Positions 51,766-61,304 are shown, counted from the stretch's first letter. The stretch: DNA of 64,000 bases from Cohnella sp. SGD-V74 (GCF_003001675.1 NZ_PVYW01000002.1:124001-188000); one strand, 5' to 3'. Translations and numbers: made by a program. Notes: generated by a model not told the origin, from the letters alone.

Positions 51766-53130
51766 TCAGGGAACGAACTGGTCAAGCAATTTTTGCCCTT
51801 CCTGTTGCAGCGTCTCAAGCGCTTGCTCTGTCGTAATTTCGTTTGCAATCGTGGCGTCCATCTGCTCGGCGACCAGTTTGTTAAACGGTGCGTAAAACTC
51901 CGTCGGAATGACGCTCGTTACATAGTTCGGCGGACTCGGCCAGCCTTTTTGCTGGTAAAAAGGCTCGTAATCAGGATCGTTTTTCCACTTCGGATAATCC
52001 TTGAAGGAAGACAGTTCTGTGCCTGCCGAAGCGTAAACTTTGCCGACCGGCTCGGAGTGGAGCTCGCGGATCGCATTCCAGGCCGACTCCGGCCGGCTTG
52101 CGACGGTCGGAATCACAAAAATGTAGTCGGCGGTGAACCACCAGGTGCGTTCAGGATCTCTTTCGCTGACCGGCCCCGGAAGCACGCCCCATTCGAAGGA
52201 CGGCGGCTTCGCCTTCAGCTTCTGCATCAGATCGACTTGCCCGTAGGTCATGGCGACCTTGCCTTTGTAGAACAAGTCGGAAGCTTCCTGTTCTTCCTGA
52301 CTCACATACGTCACGCCGTCGACGACTTCCTGCTTCCGGCCGTTCAGCCCGAGCGAACCGCGGCGGTAGGAATCGGCGACCACGCGCCACATCCGCTTCC
52401 ATTCCTCGCTCTGCATGGTCATTTTACCGTTGCGGGTATCGACAAAATTCAGCCCTTCCGTCTGCGCGACCACTTGAACCAAATCGAAAGGAGATCTGAC
52501 GTAAGGCTCGTAGAAGCCATAGCTTCCTTCCTCCAGCGACGCATCCTGCGTAAAACGGTCGGACAGACTCAGCACCTCGCTCCAAGTCATCCGTTCCTGG
52601 GGTTTCTCGATGCCATAGGTGTTAAACATCGTTTTATTGTAATACAGGATGGAGGTTCGAATGCTTGGCGACAGCCCGAACAGCTTGCCCTCTTCGTTGT
52701 CCTTCATCCGTTCGATCATGCCGGGAGAAAATACGTTCAGGTCCATCTTGTCCCGCGACACCCATTCGCCCAAATCCCGTAAAGCCCCCAGGTCGACCAT
52801 AGGCGAGTACATCAAGCTGTTCATAATGACCAGATCGGGTTTAGTTCGCTCCAAGTAATCATTAAACGCTCGTAGTGCCTCTTCCCCCTTTAATTCATAC
52901 AGCTTGACGTCGCTCATCGGCGCAAGCGTAATTTTCCAACCGGGAAAACGTCCTTCGAATATCGCCCGAAACTGATAATCGTAAGTTCCTTCATCGATCA
53001 CGCCCAGCACGAGCTCTTTCGGCGCTTCCGGTTTGGCCTCGGGCTGGCAGCCGGACAGCAGGGCTGCCGGTACGGCGGCCGCAACCGCCCATAGCAGCGT
53101 TTGCCGCATTCGTTTTCGTATTTTAGTCAC
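51766..53130 (-). CDS. Solute-binding lipoprotein encoded in an ECF sigma operon
   Basis: 454 residues. Lipobox LLSGC with Cys 28, then a family 1-like solute-binding fold: PDLVIMNSLMYSP, SILYYNKTMFNTYGIEKP, MTWSEVLSLSDRF, FYKGKVAMTYGQVD. Start is the GTG at 53130 with AAAGGAG seven bases before it and a one-base gap to the preceding stop, so it is co-translated with the anti-sigma-like gene. No permease genes are adjacent, which suggests a sensory or partner role for the membrane-bound homologue before it, although supply to an unlinked transporter is possible. Its closest visible relative is that neighbour, which shares the YYNKxxFxxxGxxxPxxRMTWSE pattern. Confidence 0.85.
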   Translation of the reverse strand: MTKIRKRMRQTLLWAVAAAVPAALLSGCQPEAKPEAPKELVLGVIDEGTYDYQFRAIFEGRFPGWKITLAPMSDVKLYELKGEEALRAFNDYLERTKPDLVIMNSLMYSPMVDLGALRDLGEWVSRDKMDLNVFSPGMIERMKDNEEGKLFGLSPSIRTSILYYNKTMFNTYGIEKPQERMTWSEVLSLSDRFTQDASLEEGSYGFYEPYVRSPFDLVQVVAQTEGLNFVDTRNGKMTMQSEEWKRMWRVVADSYRRGSLGLNGRKQEVVDGVTYVSQEEQEASDLFYKGKVAMTYGQVDLMQKLKAKPPSFEWGVLPGPVSERDPERTWWFTADYIFVIPTVASRPESAWNAIRELHSEPVGKVYASAGTELSSFKDYPKWKNDPDYEPFYQQKGWPSPPNYVTSVIPTEFYAPFNKLVAEQMDATIANEITTEQALETLQQEGQKLLDQFVP

Positions 53131-53131
53131 G

Positions 53132-54670
53132 TTAGTTCTCCTTTCGCGCTGCCATCTCCGCCCGCGCCGCAATGGCAAGCTCTTCCGTACGCTGCTGCAA
53201 TTGGCTCACCGCCTGCTCCGACGAATAGTTCCCTTTGATCGCCCCGCGCGCCGCTTCGTCGCCCGCAGCTCTCACCGATTGGATGAAAGACGGGTTGGGC
53301 GGCCTGTACATCGACTCCTCGTACCGCAGCACGGAGGCGCTGTCGACATTCAGCTTATAGAAGACGCCCTCTCCGGTTGCCGAATCCTCTTGCGAAGCGG
53401 GGAGCCTCGAAGACAATGAACTCCCTTTCCGACTCCGCTCGCTCTGCGCGTGCTCCGGCCCGTTCATAAATCGGAGCATCGACCAAGCGGCGTCCTTGTT
53501 CGGAGACTTTGCGTTGATCGCGTACACCGTCGCAATCGACAACTCCGAGGCAATGTCGGAACGATCCGACGAGACCGGCTGAGTGACGATTCCCCACTCG
53601 TCCTGGAATCCGATCTGATCGGCGGCAGAGAAGACATCCTGCCGGTAGAAGCTCGATCTGAACGTCATCGCCGCATGTCCGGTCAGGAACGGGTCTGCTT
53701 TGTACAGCTCGGTCGTCGAGATGTGGCCGTTAGGCTCGGAGGACGGCCATACTCCGTCGAATATCCATCCATCCCGATAACCGCGAGTCACCTTGTCCCA
53801 GACGCTTCGCCACGAAGCGGAGTCGATCGTCGGGTTCAGATCCGCGTCCGTCAGACGAAGTCCGTCCGCTTCCCCGACATTTTGGATCAGATCGAAGGGC
53901 GACATGCCCCAAGCGGTCGTCAGCCCGTAGATCGGCTGCCCGGACTGTCCCTGTCCGTTGAAACGGGCGGCCAGTTCCAGAGTCTCGCTCCACGTCATCC
54001 GGTCTTCAGGAGGCGCAACGCCGAAGCGCTCGAACAGGCTTTTGTTATAGTACAAAGCATAGGTTTCAAAATGGGGCGTCAAGCCGTACAGCTCGCCATT
54101 CCCGGCTTCCCGGATCGTACGGATAATCGGCGCGTGAAAATCGGCCAGTTCAAAGCCGTCCCTCTTGGCCCAGGCGTCCAGCGGTTGAATAAGACCTTCC
54201 TCCGAGAGAGCATCGATCAGAAACAGCGGAATTTGCAGCAGATCGGGCTCGTACTGCAGAAGCCACTGTTTATAGGCCTCCGGCTCCGTCGATTCCGGGT
54301 AGGGCGGAACTTCAATTTGCGCATTCGGATGCCGCACGACGAATGGAAGACCGAATTCGTTCATGAAGCTCGCCCGGTCGAAATATTGGACTTTGAGAAC
54401 GACATCCTCCTGATCCCAAGCGTCGATTCGAGCCGTCTCCCCGCTCTCCTTGCCGGCCAACAAGCCCGACAACGAATCTCGCATCAACCATCCGGAGGCG
54501 AGCAGCAGAACGACCATGGCCCCGGCGAAGACCGGCTGAAATCTGGATTTACGAGTGGCAGGCACACTAACACGCTCCTTAATTTTTCGCATCGTGCGTT
54601 CGTTAAAGCTTACGATCCCAAGGGGGGCTTCGGAGAGCTCCTTTTCCCAATCGCTCAGCTTTCGGCTCAT
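53132..54670 (-). CDS. Membrane-anchored solute-binding protein with anti-sigma-like N-terminus
   Basis: 512 residues. Residues 1-45 are cytoplasmic and charged (MSRKLSDWEKELSEAPLG, FNERTMRKIKERV), residues 46-63 are one membrane span, and residues ~85-510 are an extracellular solute-binding fold (YYNKSLFERFGVAPPEDR, RMTWSETLELAARF, GMSPFDLIQNVGEA). There is no lipobox, so the span stays as an anchor. The ATG overlaps the stop of the ECF sigma gene (ATGA), the place where anti-sigma factors are usually encoded. I infer that the N-terminus holds the sigma factor and the outside domain senses a ligand; no classical zinc anti-sigma motif is seen. The frame stays open upstream through the sigma gene, but that part is only its shadow. 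Confidence 0.82.
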   Translation of the reverse strand: MSRKLSDWEKELSEAPLGIVSFNERTMRKIKERVSVPATRKSRFQPVFAGAMVVLLLASGWLMRDSLSGLLAGKESGETARIDAWDQEDVVLKVQYFDRASFMNEFGLPFVVRHPNAQIEVPPYPESTEPEAYKQWLLQYEPDLLQIPLFLIDALSEEGLIQPLDAWAKRDGFELADFHAPIIRTIREAGNGELYGLTPHFETYALYYNKSLFERFGVAPPEDRMTWSETLELAARFNGQGQSGQPIYGLTTAWGMSPFDLIQNVGEADGLRLTDADLNPTIDSASWRSVWDKVTRGYRDGWIFDGVWPSSEPNGHISTTELYKADPFLTGHAAMTFRSSFYRQDVFSAADQIGFQDEWGIVTQPVSSDRSDIASELSIATVYAINAKSPNKDAAWSMLRFMNGPEHAQSERSRKGSSLSSRLPASQEDSATGEGVFYKLNVDSASVLRYEESMYRPPNPSFIQSVRAAGDEAARGAIKGNYSSEQAVSQLQQRTEELAIAARAEMAARKEN

Positions 54671-55224
54671 AAGCGCTCGCTCCTCTCTTCGGCGTTCTCC
54701 GACAAGCTCGAGCCGATCGATAACCTTGCCCGATGAAGCCGGGATTTGACCGTGCCTTCGGAAATATTCAGCAGCTCGGCAATTTCTTTCATAGACAAGT
54801 GGTAATGAGCGAACAGAATAAGCACTTCGCGCTGCTTGCGAGGCAGCTCCAGCACCAGGCTCCAGATGCGGTTTTTCTCTTCGCTGCCGAACCATTCGCT
54901 CTCTGCCGAGCGCTGCGAGTCCTGCCGGAACCAGGAAGGGAAGAGCTGCACCCTGCGCATCCAGGCGGTCTTGAGGTAGTCGAGCGCGGTATTGCGGGTA
55001 ATGGATAAGAGCCAGGATTTCACGCTGGAGCGGCCGCGAAAAGAATCCAGATGCTCGTAAGCTTTCACGAATACGTCTTGAGAGATATCTTCCGCCAAGT
55101 CTTTGCGCTTGGTGATGAAGTAGGCGTAGTTCGATACGTCTCTGCCGTAGGTCATCATTAACTCGTCGAACAGAGCGCGCTTGTCCACTCCGCCGGTCAT
55201 ATGCTTTAAGTAATCGAAAGCCAC
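54667..55224 (-). CDS. ECF sigma factor
   Basis: 185 residues. Region 2 has the core-binding and -10 motifs AEDISQDVFVKAYEHLDSFRG (split), and WLLSITRNTALDYLK; region 4 has LPRKQREVLILFAHYHLSMKEIAELL (split) and ISEGTVKSRLHRARL, the -35-binding helix-turn-helix. No region 3, as usual for extracytoplasmic-function factors. Start is the GTG at 55224 with GGGAGGG seven bases upstream. It heads an operon with the anti-sigma-like binding protein and a lipoprotein, and an ECF-type promoter directly upstream suggests autoregulation. Confidence 0.92.
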   Translation of the reverse strand: MAFDYLKHMTGGVDKRALFDELMMTYGRDVSNYAYFITKRKDLAEDISQDVFVKAYEHLDSFRGRSSVKSWLLSITRNTALDYLKTAWMRRVQLFPSWFRQDSQRSAESEWFGSEEKNRIWSLVLELPRKQREVLILFAHYHLSMKEIAELLNISEGTVKSRLHRARLSIGSSLSENAEERSERL

Positions 55225-55246
55225 TGCCGATCCCTCCCGACAATAG

Positions 55247-55275
55247 GACGAGCCAATGCGGCGAAAGTTCCCTTT
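55247..55275 (-). promoter_or_regulatory. Candidate ECF-type autoregulated promoter
   Basis: Minus strand GGGAACTTT as -35 (first six bases at 55272-55267), 16 bases, then CGTC (55250-55247) as -10, the classic ECF arrangement. Transcription would start about 15 bases before the sigma factor's GTG. Confidence 0.6.
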
Positions 55276-55324
55276 TCAGGAAAATAAATTGCCGAAACGG
55301 CAGATAGAGGGAGCTGATTGTATA

Positions 55325-55364
55325 GTAAAAAACCTTGCCTTCATTTATCGGCAAGGTTTTTTAC
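55325..55364. terminator. Bidirectional terminator behind the xylanase gene
   Basis: GTAAAAAACCTTGCC and GGCAAGGTTTTTTAC form a perfect 15-bp inverted repeat around a 10-base loop, T-rich on both strands, eight bases after the GH10 stop codon. Confidence 0.9.
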
Positions 55365-55371
55365 GTTGCGG

Positions 55372-58300
55372 TTATTTATAAATATTAACCGTTTTTTTCT
55401 TTGCATCCCAAACTACATTAGCGCCAAGCTTTTCTGAAATATACCTAATGGGCACAAATGTGCGACCTGCAGGAGATAAAGCAGCTGAACCCATGCCATC
55501 AGGCAGTTGCTCGTCTATAACAAGTCTCAAGGTTACACTTCCTTTAGTAATCACAACGGTTCTTGTAGCGGCGATCCAGCTCACAGACGCATCCAACGCT
55601 TCAGCTACAGCGCGGAGCGACATCATTGTCCTGCCTCCAGCGATATAAGGCGCAACGTCATTATCCATCTGCTCTCCATTTTTCACAAATGCTTGGTCGC
55701 CAATTTTGAAGTTGATTTTGTACAAATTGTCCGAAACAATCACTCCATGCGTTCCTGTTTCATAGGTGTAAAATTCAAATGTTTTGCCGTCTGGCGAGAA
55801 CTCGCCGCCTAGCTGACGGTAGGTCTGCGTTTGTTCGTCGAAAATGATACCGGTGAAGTTAGCTTTCTGCTCGTCGGTCAGATTGAAGTCGGAAACGTTA
55901 ATCGTAACCTTCGTCGGTGTCTTGGTTTTACCAACAGCCTGGCCGTCTGTCTTGATGTTGATCTCATAGACCTCTTTCAGAAACGTCTCATTCACCTTAT
56001 CCGTCTTCACCAGTTTATTAATGATATTATCCTTAAAGATGACCTGGCTTGGCGCAAAAATGAGGGTAACCTTGGAGTCCTCTTTAAGTCCCCATTCCTT
56101 CAGCTGCCCGGCGGCAAAGCTTGCTTGATAACGTCCGTTGGTAATTACAAGCTCACTTTTACTGCCGATCATTTTATTCAATTGGTTCGCTTCAACAACT
56201 GCGCCGACTTGGCCATCCGCAATTGTAATGCCTGACGAAATATCATTCGGCGTTATCAACTCGCTTGGTGCCGATGGTTCCGACGGTTGCGATGGCGTCG
56301 AAGTTGAAGGTTGTGACGGCGCCGGACCCGTGTTACCGCCGGAGTCCTTAAATACTGCGGTCGCCGTAACGTTATTCGCTGGCATTGTGAAAGTCGCCGT
56401 TCCGCTGGTATTGCTGCCATCTGTGAATGTAACGTCCGGGTTAATGTCCCATCTGACAAATGTCTTTCCGGAAGGTCTTGTTGCTGTGATCTGGACTGGC
56501 TCGCCTATGTCATAATTGCCGCTTCCTGTTCCGTTAACAACCGTCACGGTATAGGAAGAGCTTTGTTGCCCTGCCAGCTTAAGATTGCCCCAATTGAGGC
56601 TTGAGTTATAACTATTGGCCTCGGGATCGCTCCAAGTGACTTGCGGCCTGCTGGCAGCAGGAGGCGGGTCATTGATTTGAATATCAAAACCGACAACCAT
56701 CTCCTCTGCCGGAGCGGCGGCTGCACGCCATGGGAGCTTCATTTCCACAAGATAGCCATAGCTTGTGCGCTCGGCAAATGAGTAATCCTCTCCCGAATCT
56801 ATGCCCCAGCCTTGTACATCTGTTTTTTGAGAGGTTCCGCCATCGGCATCCACACGGTACTGGTTGCCCTCCGTTCCGCTATAGCCTCCTCTAAAGTTGG
56901 TTTCGCTTAAAAACACCTCAACGGAGTCCCTCTCCCACGCATTTGCCGAGCTAACATCAATCTGATTGTCGGTTACCTCTACACGGACATAGATGTTTTG
57001 CTCATCCCACAGAACTTTAACTTTTCCTGTTGCATTAGCTTTGCCAACGGCTTGTTTGTTGGCGTTGATAACCGGAGCTGTTGCCCAAGCCGCATCGTTC
57101 GTGCCCAGATCAGGCGTACCATACACAGCGTTAGCTGTCGGGGGCACATACACTTCCGGAAGCTCCGTGTTTTCTAAAAATTTTACCGGGTCCAATATGG
57201 CCTGGAAAGCCGGTTTTGACTGAAGCTTGTTATCAAAGTGCAATGGCGAAGCATCGCCGTTGTTGCCGCCGCGCCAACTGCTTGAATCCTCTCTGCCCCA
57301 CAGTGTCACACGCTCAATGATATCCGCATTCTTCTTGTAGAGTTCGAATAGCTGCGCGTATAAAATAGCTTGGGTTTTCTTCTCCGCGTCGGTAGCTGTC
57401 TTTGTTGTGCCGGCATTTCCTGCTGGAATGTCCAGCTCAGACACGCTAATCTTAACGCCAAGCGTTCTGTATAGATCAATCGCTGTAGTTACGTTATCAA
57501 TAAGAGAGCTGCTCTCACCGGTCCAGTAGTGCGCCTGCATACCGATGCCTTCGATCAGCAGACGACCCTGATCCGTATTCCGAACATCCTCTTTCCAACG
57601 GTCGTTGTATTTTTGAACCATATTATAGATTTGCTGACGATTCGGAGAGAGATGTTCATTGAAATCGTTGTAATACAAGGCGGCGTCCGGATCGGCCAGA
57701 CGGGCGAATACAAACGCGTCGTAGAAGTAATCGTCGCCTTCTTCGCCTCTAGCTGTATCCGCTCCATTTGCATAGGCTTGCTTCCATGGGGAGTTCGATC
57801 CGCCTGAAACGGCTTCGTTAACAACATCCCAGGAAATGACTTTGCCTTTGTAATGCCCTGCGACGGTATGGATATACTCTTCCAGATTCGCTTTCGCTTC
57901 CGCACGAGTAAGCGGTTGGCCGGAAGCATCTCTCGTCAGCCAGGTCGGCGACTGGGCATGCCACACCAGTGTATGTCCGTGAACCTTGATATCGTTAGCA
58001 AGTGCCCAATCTACCAATTTGTCGGCATTTTCGAAGTTATACTCCCTGTTATTATTCACCAAGCTCTCCGGCTTCATCGCATTCTCTGCCGATACCGCAT
58101 TGTAATGATGCTTATACATGTCGAGAGTTCCGATATTATCCAAGGTTCCAGGCTCCATAATATTGCCGAACAGGAAGTCATCTTCGTAGGCTTCATAGAG
58201 CGAAGGCAATCCGCTCTCCCACTCCGGCGGTACAATTGGAACAGGCACTCTTAACATCTCCAATTTAACATCGTCAATATAATACTTGAGCTCTGTTTGT

Positions 58301-59364
58301 CTGGCGGCATTGATAAATGCGATTCTTTTGACAAGCTCGTGGTTTTCCGGAACCTCAAAGTCAAACGCAATACGGGTCCATTGCCCGCGTGTCAGATTAA
58401 ATCTTTGGCTAAATATACCTCCCCATGCATCAGAACCGTTTGTAGTCGAATCCACGCGTATTCCTATTGCTGGAGTCCCCGTTTCCGGGCCTGCGGCATA
58501 AACGTTCGCCGTAAAGCGATATTTACCTGTAGGTTGCATACCCGGCGCTTCAAGCTGATCGTTGTTGAGGACAACACCGGCGTAGTCTTGCGAAGGCGAC
58601 GGCGAGTCAACCACAAGGCTGCGTGTGCCGTTAGACGCAATATCGGCAGAGGCCGCAACATTCGCAACGTCGCCGTCTTTTACGAAGGTGTCCTTATAAT
58701 CCTCGAAATCTTCGTAGAACAGTACGGTGTTATTCCCACTGCCGGTTTCTTCTATAGTGACGGTAATATCATCAATATAGAAGTCTTTACTGTCTTCCTG
58801 CAATTGAATCTGTAACCTGGCAAAGTCCTTGCCGTTTTCATTGATGATCTCGTTGATACTTTTGGTCATCGTTAGTTCAAAGCTGCCGCCTGCGGCAACC
58901 GCCTTATTTACCAACCACGCATAGTATTGACCTGAGTCGGTCTTGTCTCCCGTAGCTTGCAGGATGGCGTTGCTTGTGGAAACGCCGGCGGGAAGATGAC
59001 CTTTGACCGTAATGGTATATTTCTCATCAAGATCGGTAAAGAGCGAGCCTTTGATATCCACTCCGAAGTAGTTCTGCGTTCTTCCAGTCACCAAGAGCGA
59101 TTTCTTGCCGTTATCGCCGTCTTTAATGGTAACCGTGGGTGACCCGTTGATCTGTAAACCATCAAACGCGGTAACAACGATATCGTCAGCTTGATCTTTG
59201 ATAGCGGTATCATTCTGCATATCGTATACAACAGTGCTCGTAGAAGCGTCGTTTATCCCGAATTCTTCGGCGGCGGCGCTGGCAGGCACCGGCGTAAGCA
59301 GCATGGCCAAGCAACAGAGAAACGCGAGCATTCTGTTGATTGGCTTTGACACTGGCTTTGACAT
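55372..59364 (-). CDS. Secreted multidomain GH10 endo-beta-1,4-xylanase
   Basis: 1,330 residues. Signal peptide (1-31), two CBM22-like xylan-binding domains (about 45-205 and 215-375), a GH10 TIM barrel (about 385-735) with acid/base Glu in SWDVVNEAVSG and nucleophile Glu in ISVSELDIP, a CBM9-like domain (about 745-935), a beta repeat domain, a Pro/Ser linker, a ~190-residue beta region and a C-terminal copper-amine-oxidase-N-like domain (FVPIRYISEKLGANVVWD) that replaces the SLH domains usual at this place. It cuts xylan outside the cell. ATG 59364 has GGAGGGG ten bases upstream. The coding sequence is visibly less GC-rich than the region 24,900-47,600. It follows the transporter genes by 32 bases. 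Confidence 0.93.
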   Translation of the reverse strand: MSKPVSKPINRMLAFLCCLAMLLTPVPASAAAEEFGINDASTSTVVYDMQNDTAIKDQADDIVVTAFDGLQINGSPTVTIKDGDNGKKSLLVTGRTQNYFGVDIKGSLFTDLDEKYTITVKGHLPAGVSTSNAILQATGDKTDSGQYYAWLVNKAVAAGGSFELTMTKSINEIINENGKDFARLQIQLQEDSKDFYIDDITVTIEETGSGNNTVLFYEDFEDYKDTFVKDGDVANVAASADIASNGTRSLVVDSPSPSQDYAGVVLNNDQLEAPGMQPTGKYRFTANVYAAGPETGTPAIGIRVDSTTNGSDAWGGIFSQRFNLTRGQWTRIAFDFEVPENHELVKRIAFINAARQTELKYYIDDVKLEMLRVPVPIVPPEWESGLPSLYEAYEDDFLFGNIMEPGTLDNIGTLDMYKHHYNAVSAENAMKPESLVNNNREYNFENADKLVDWALANDIKVHGHTLVWHAQSPTWLTRDASGQPLTRAEAKANLEEYIHTVAGHYKGKVISWDVVNEAVSGGSNSPWKQAYANGADTARGEEGDDYFYDAFVFARLADPDAALYYNDFNEHLSPNRQQIYNMVQKYNDRWKEDVRNTDQGRLLIEGIGMQAHYWTGESSSLIDNVTTAIDLYRTLGVKISVSELDIPAGNAGTTKTATDAEKKTQAILYAQLFELYKKNADIIERVTLWGREDSSSWRGGNNGDASPLHFDNKLQSKPAFQAILDPVKFLENTELPEVYVPPTANAVYGTPDLGTNDAAWATAPVINANKQAVGKANATGKVKVLWDEQNIYVRVEVTDNQIDVSSANAWERDSVEVFLSETNFRGGYSGTEGNQYRVDADGGTSQKTDVQGWGIDSGEDYSFAERTSYGYLVEMKLPWRAAAAPAEEMVVGFDIQINDPPPAASRPQVTWSDPEANSYNSSLNWGNLKLAGQQSSSYTVTVVNGTGSGNYDIGEPVQITATRPSGKTFVRWDINPDVTFTDGSNTSGTATFTMPANNVTATAVFKDSGGNTGPAPSQPSTSTPSQPSEPSAPSELITPNDISSGITIADGQVGAVVEANQLNKMIGSKSELVITNGRYQASFAAGQLKEWGLKEDSKVTLIFAPSQVIFKDNIINKLVKTDKVNETFLKEVYEINIKTDGQAVGKTKTPTKVTINVSDFNLTDEQKANFTGIIFDEQTQTYRQLGGEFSPDGKTFEFYTYETGTHGVIVSDNLYKINFKIGDQAFVKNGEQMDNDVAPYIAGGRTMMSLRAVAEALDASVSWIAATRTVVITKGSVTLRLVIDEQLPDGMGSAALSPAGRTFVPIRYISEKLGANVVWDAKKKTVNIYK

Positions 59365-59396
59365 TGGTTAAATTCCCCTCCATTTCTTAAATCGCA

Positions 59397-60317
59397 CTAC
59401 TCTTTAACGCTTCCGAGCTGCAATCCCGACACAAAATGCCGCTGCAGAAACGGATACACAACCAGAATCGGTACAAACGCAACCATCGTAATGGCGGCAC
59501 GGATCGACAGCGGCGTAATCATCGTTGCGGTGTCCTTGGCGGCTGTAGACGACAAGCTCGGATTGGCATTGGAATTCACCGACGATGACAGCAGCCTCAT
59601 CAGCTCGTATTGAAGCGTGCTAAGCTCCTGGCGGGACGAGGCGAAAATGAACGTATCAAACCACGTGTTCCATTGGCCTACGGCCGTAAACAGCGAGATC
59701 GTCGCGATAACCGGCGTACACATCGGCAAAATGATGCTGAAAAATACCCGGAAATCGCTTGCGCCGTCTATTTTGGCCGATTCGTTCAAGCTTTCCGGCA
59801 GCGTGTGAATATAGGTGCGGACGACAAGCATATTAAATGCGCTGATCAGCCCCGCGCCCGCGCCCGGAAACAGAATGTAAACAAGAAAGGTATTCAGCAA
59901 GTTCAAATCCTTGATCAAAAAGTACGAAGGAATAAGGCCGGCGCTAAAATACATCGTAAGGATAAAAATCAGCGTAACGGGTTTGCGGAACATATATTCC
60001 TTACGGCTAATCGTGTACGCCAGCATAGCGGTCAGGAAAACGCTGACCACCGTACCGATCACGGTCCGGGCGACCGACACCCAGAATGCGTGGTACACTT
60101 TCCCGGACGCAAATACCGCCTCATAGTTTTTGAGCGTCCATTCCCGCGGCCATACGTAGATGCCGCCGCGCGTCGTATCGAGCCCTGAATTGAATGAGAT
60201 CGCCAGCGTGTTGAGGAACGGATATAACGTCACAATCGCAACGAATATCATGAATAAAAAGTTGAGCGTATGGAACAGGAACGGCTCCGTCTTGAATTTT
60301 CTGATGGTCGTTTGCAT
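59397..60317 (-). CDS. Sugar ABC transporter permease, LplC/YtcP type
   Basis: 306 residues, six predicted spans; EAA loop LNESAKIDGASDFRVFFSII; ends in GLQLGSVKE. The loop between spans 5 and 6 carries an unusual Ser/Asn-rich insertion (SSSVNSNANPSLSSTAAKD). Second permease of the xylo-oligosaccharide importer; starts 12 bases after the LplB-type gene. Confidence 0.92.
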   Translation of the reverse strand: MQTTIRKFKTEPFLFHTLNFLFMIFVAIVTLYPFLNTLAISFNSGLDTTRGGIYVWPREWTLKNYEAVFASGKVYHAFWVSVARTVIGTVVSVFLTAMLAYTISRKEYMFRKPVTLIFILTMYFSAGLIPSYFLIKDLNLLNTFLVYILFPGAGAGLISAFNMLVVRTYIHTLPESLNESAKIDGASDFRVFFSIILPMCTPVIATISLFTAVGQWNTWFDTFIFASSRQELSTLQYELMRLLSSSVNSNANPSLSSTAAKDTATMITPLSIRAAITMVAFVPILVVYPFLQRHFVSGLQLGSVKE

Positions 60318-60329
60318 GCGGAGCCCTCC

Positions 60330-61304
60330 TTATATAAGTCGCTCTTCGCCGAGACGCTTGGCGATTAAATTCGCGCAGTAGAGTAGAATGATGCTGACTA
60401 CGGTTTTGAATATACCGGCTGCGACGCCGAGCGAGTAGTTCCCGAGCTTGAGCCCGTACTTCAGAACAAAGATGTCGATCGTCTCCGACCAGTCGAGCAC
60501 TTGTCCGTTGCCGAGGAAATATTGAATGTCAAAACCGCCGCCGTTCAGAATCCAGCCTACGTTCATAATCAGCAGAATAACGATGATCGGCCTGATGCCA
60601 GGCAGGGTGATATTCCATATTTTACGGTAGCGCCCTGCTCCGTCTACCTCCGCCGCTTCGTACAGGGACGGATCGACGGACGCAATGGCTGCCAGGTAAA
60701 TAATCGTGTTCCAGCCAACTTCCTTCCAAACGTTGGTCAGCCCCACAATTCCCCAGAAGTACTTGCCTTCTCCCAGCCACAGAATCGGTTCATTGATAAT
60801 GTGCAGCTTCATAAGCACGATGTTCACGATGCCGCCTTCGGTGGATAACGCCATGGAGACGAGACCGGTAACGATAACCCACGACAGAAAATGCGGAAGA
60901 TACGAGATGGTTTGGATTAGCCGCTTGAAGCCCGTTTTCTTGATTTCGTTAAGCAGCAGCGCCAAGCCGATTGCTGTGACGAACCCCAGAATGAGCGAAA
61001 TGAAGCTCATCGCGATCGTATTGCGCAGCACCCGGATAAAGCCCTCATCCATGAACAGAAACTTGAACTGGTCCAGTCCGACCCATTTCTGTTCAAAGAT
61101 CGAAGCTCCCGTCATCGGCTTAAAGTCCTGGAACGCCATCAGCCAACCCCATAGGGGACCATAGGCAAAAAGCAGGACGTAGGCTACCATCGGAAAGGAC
61201 ATGATGATCAACTGTCGCTGACGGACCATCTTCCTCCAGAACGCTTCGGTCCGCGGAGCGGACCGGGGTGCGATTTCAACCTTGTGAATGTTATGCTGCG
61301 GCAT
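60330..61304 (-). CDS. Sugar ABC transporter permease, LplB type
   Basis: 324 residues with six predicted spans; EAA loop YEAAEVDGAGRYRKIWNITL. Start ATG 61304 has AGGAGG eight bases before; the frame continues 17 codons upstream without conservation. Encoded between the binding protein and the LplC-type permease, with the xylanase gene at the end of the operon, so the cargo is most likely xylo-oligosaccharide. Confidence 0.92.
   Translation of the reverse strand: MPQHNIHKVEIAPRSAPRTEAFWRKMVRQRQLIIMSFPMVAYVLLFAYGPLWGWLMAFQDFKPMTGASIFEQKWVGLDQFKFLFMDEGFIRVLRNTIAMSFISLILGFVTAIGLALLLNEIKKTGFKRLIQTISYLPHFLSWVIVTGLVSMALSTEGGIVNIVLMKLHIINEPILWLGEGKYFWGIVGLTNVWKEVGWNTIIYLAAIASVDPSLYEAAEVDGAGRYRKIWNITLPGIRPIIVILLIMNVGWILNGGGFDIQYFLGNGQVLDWSETIDIFVLKYGLKLGNYSLGVAAGIFKTVVSIILLYCANLIAKRLGEERLI

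Noticed and set aside
54671..55354. N-terminal extension of the anti-sigma-like protein over the whole sigma gene
   Set aside because: The extension is an out-of-frame shadow of the sigma factor; the ATGA overlap at 54667-54670 gives the real start.
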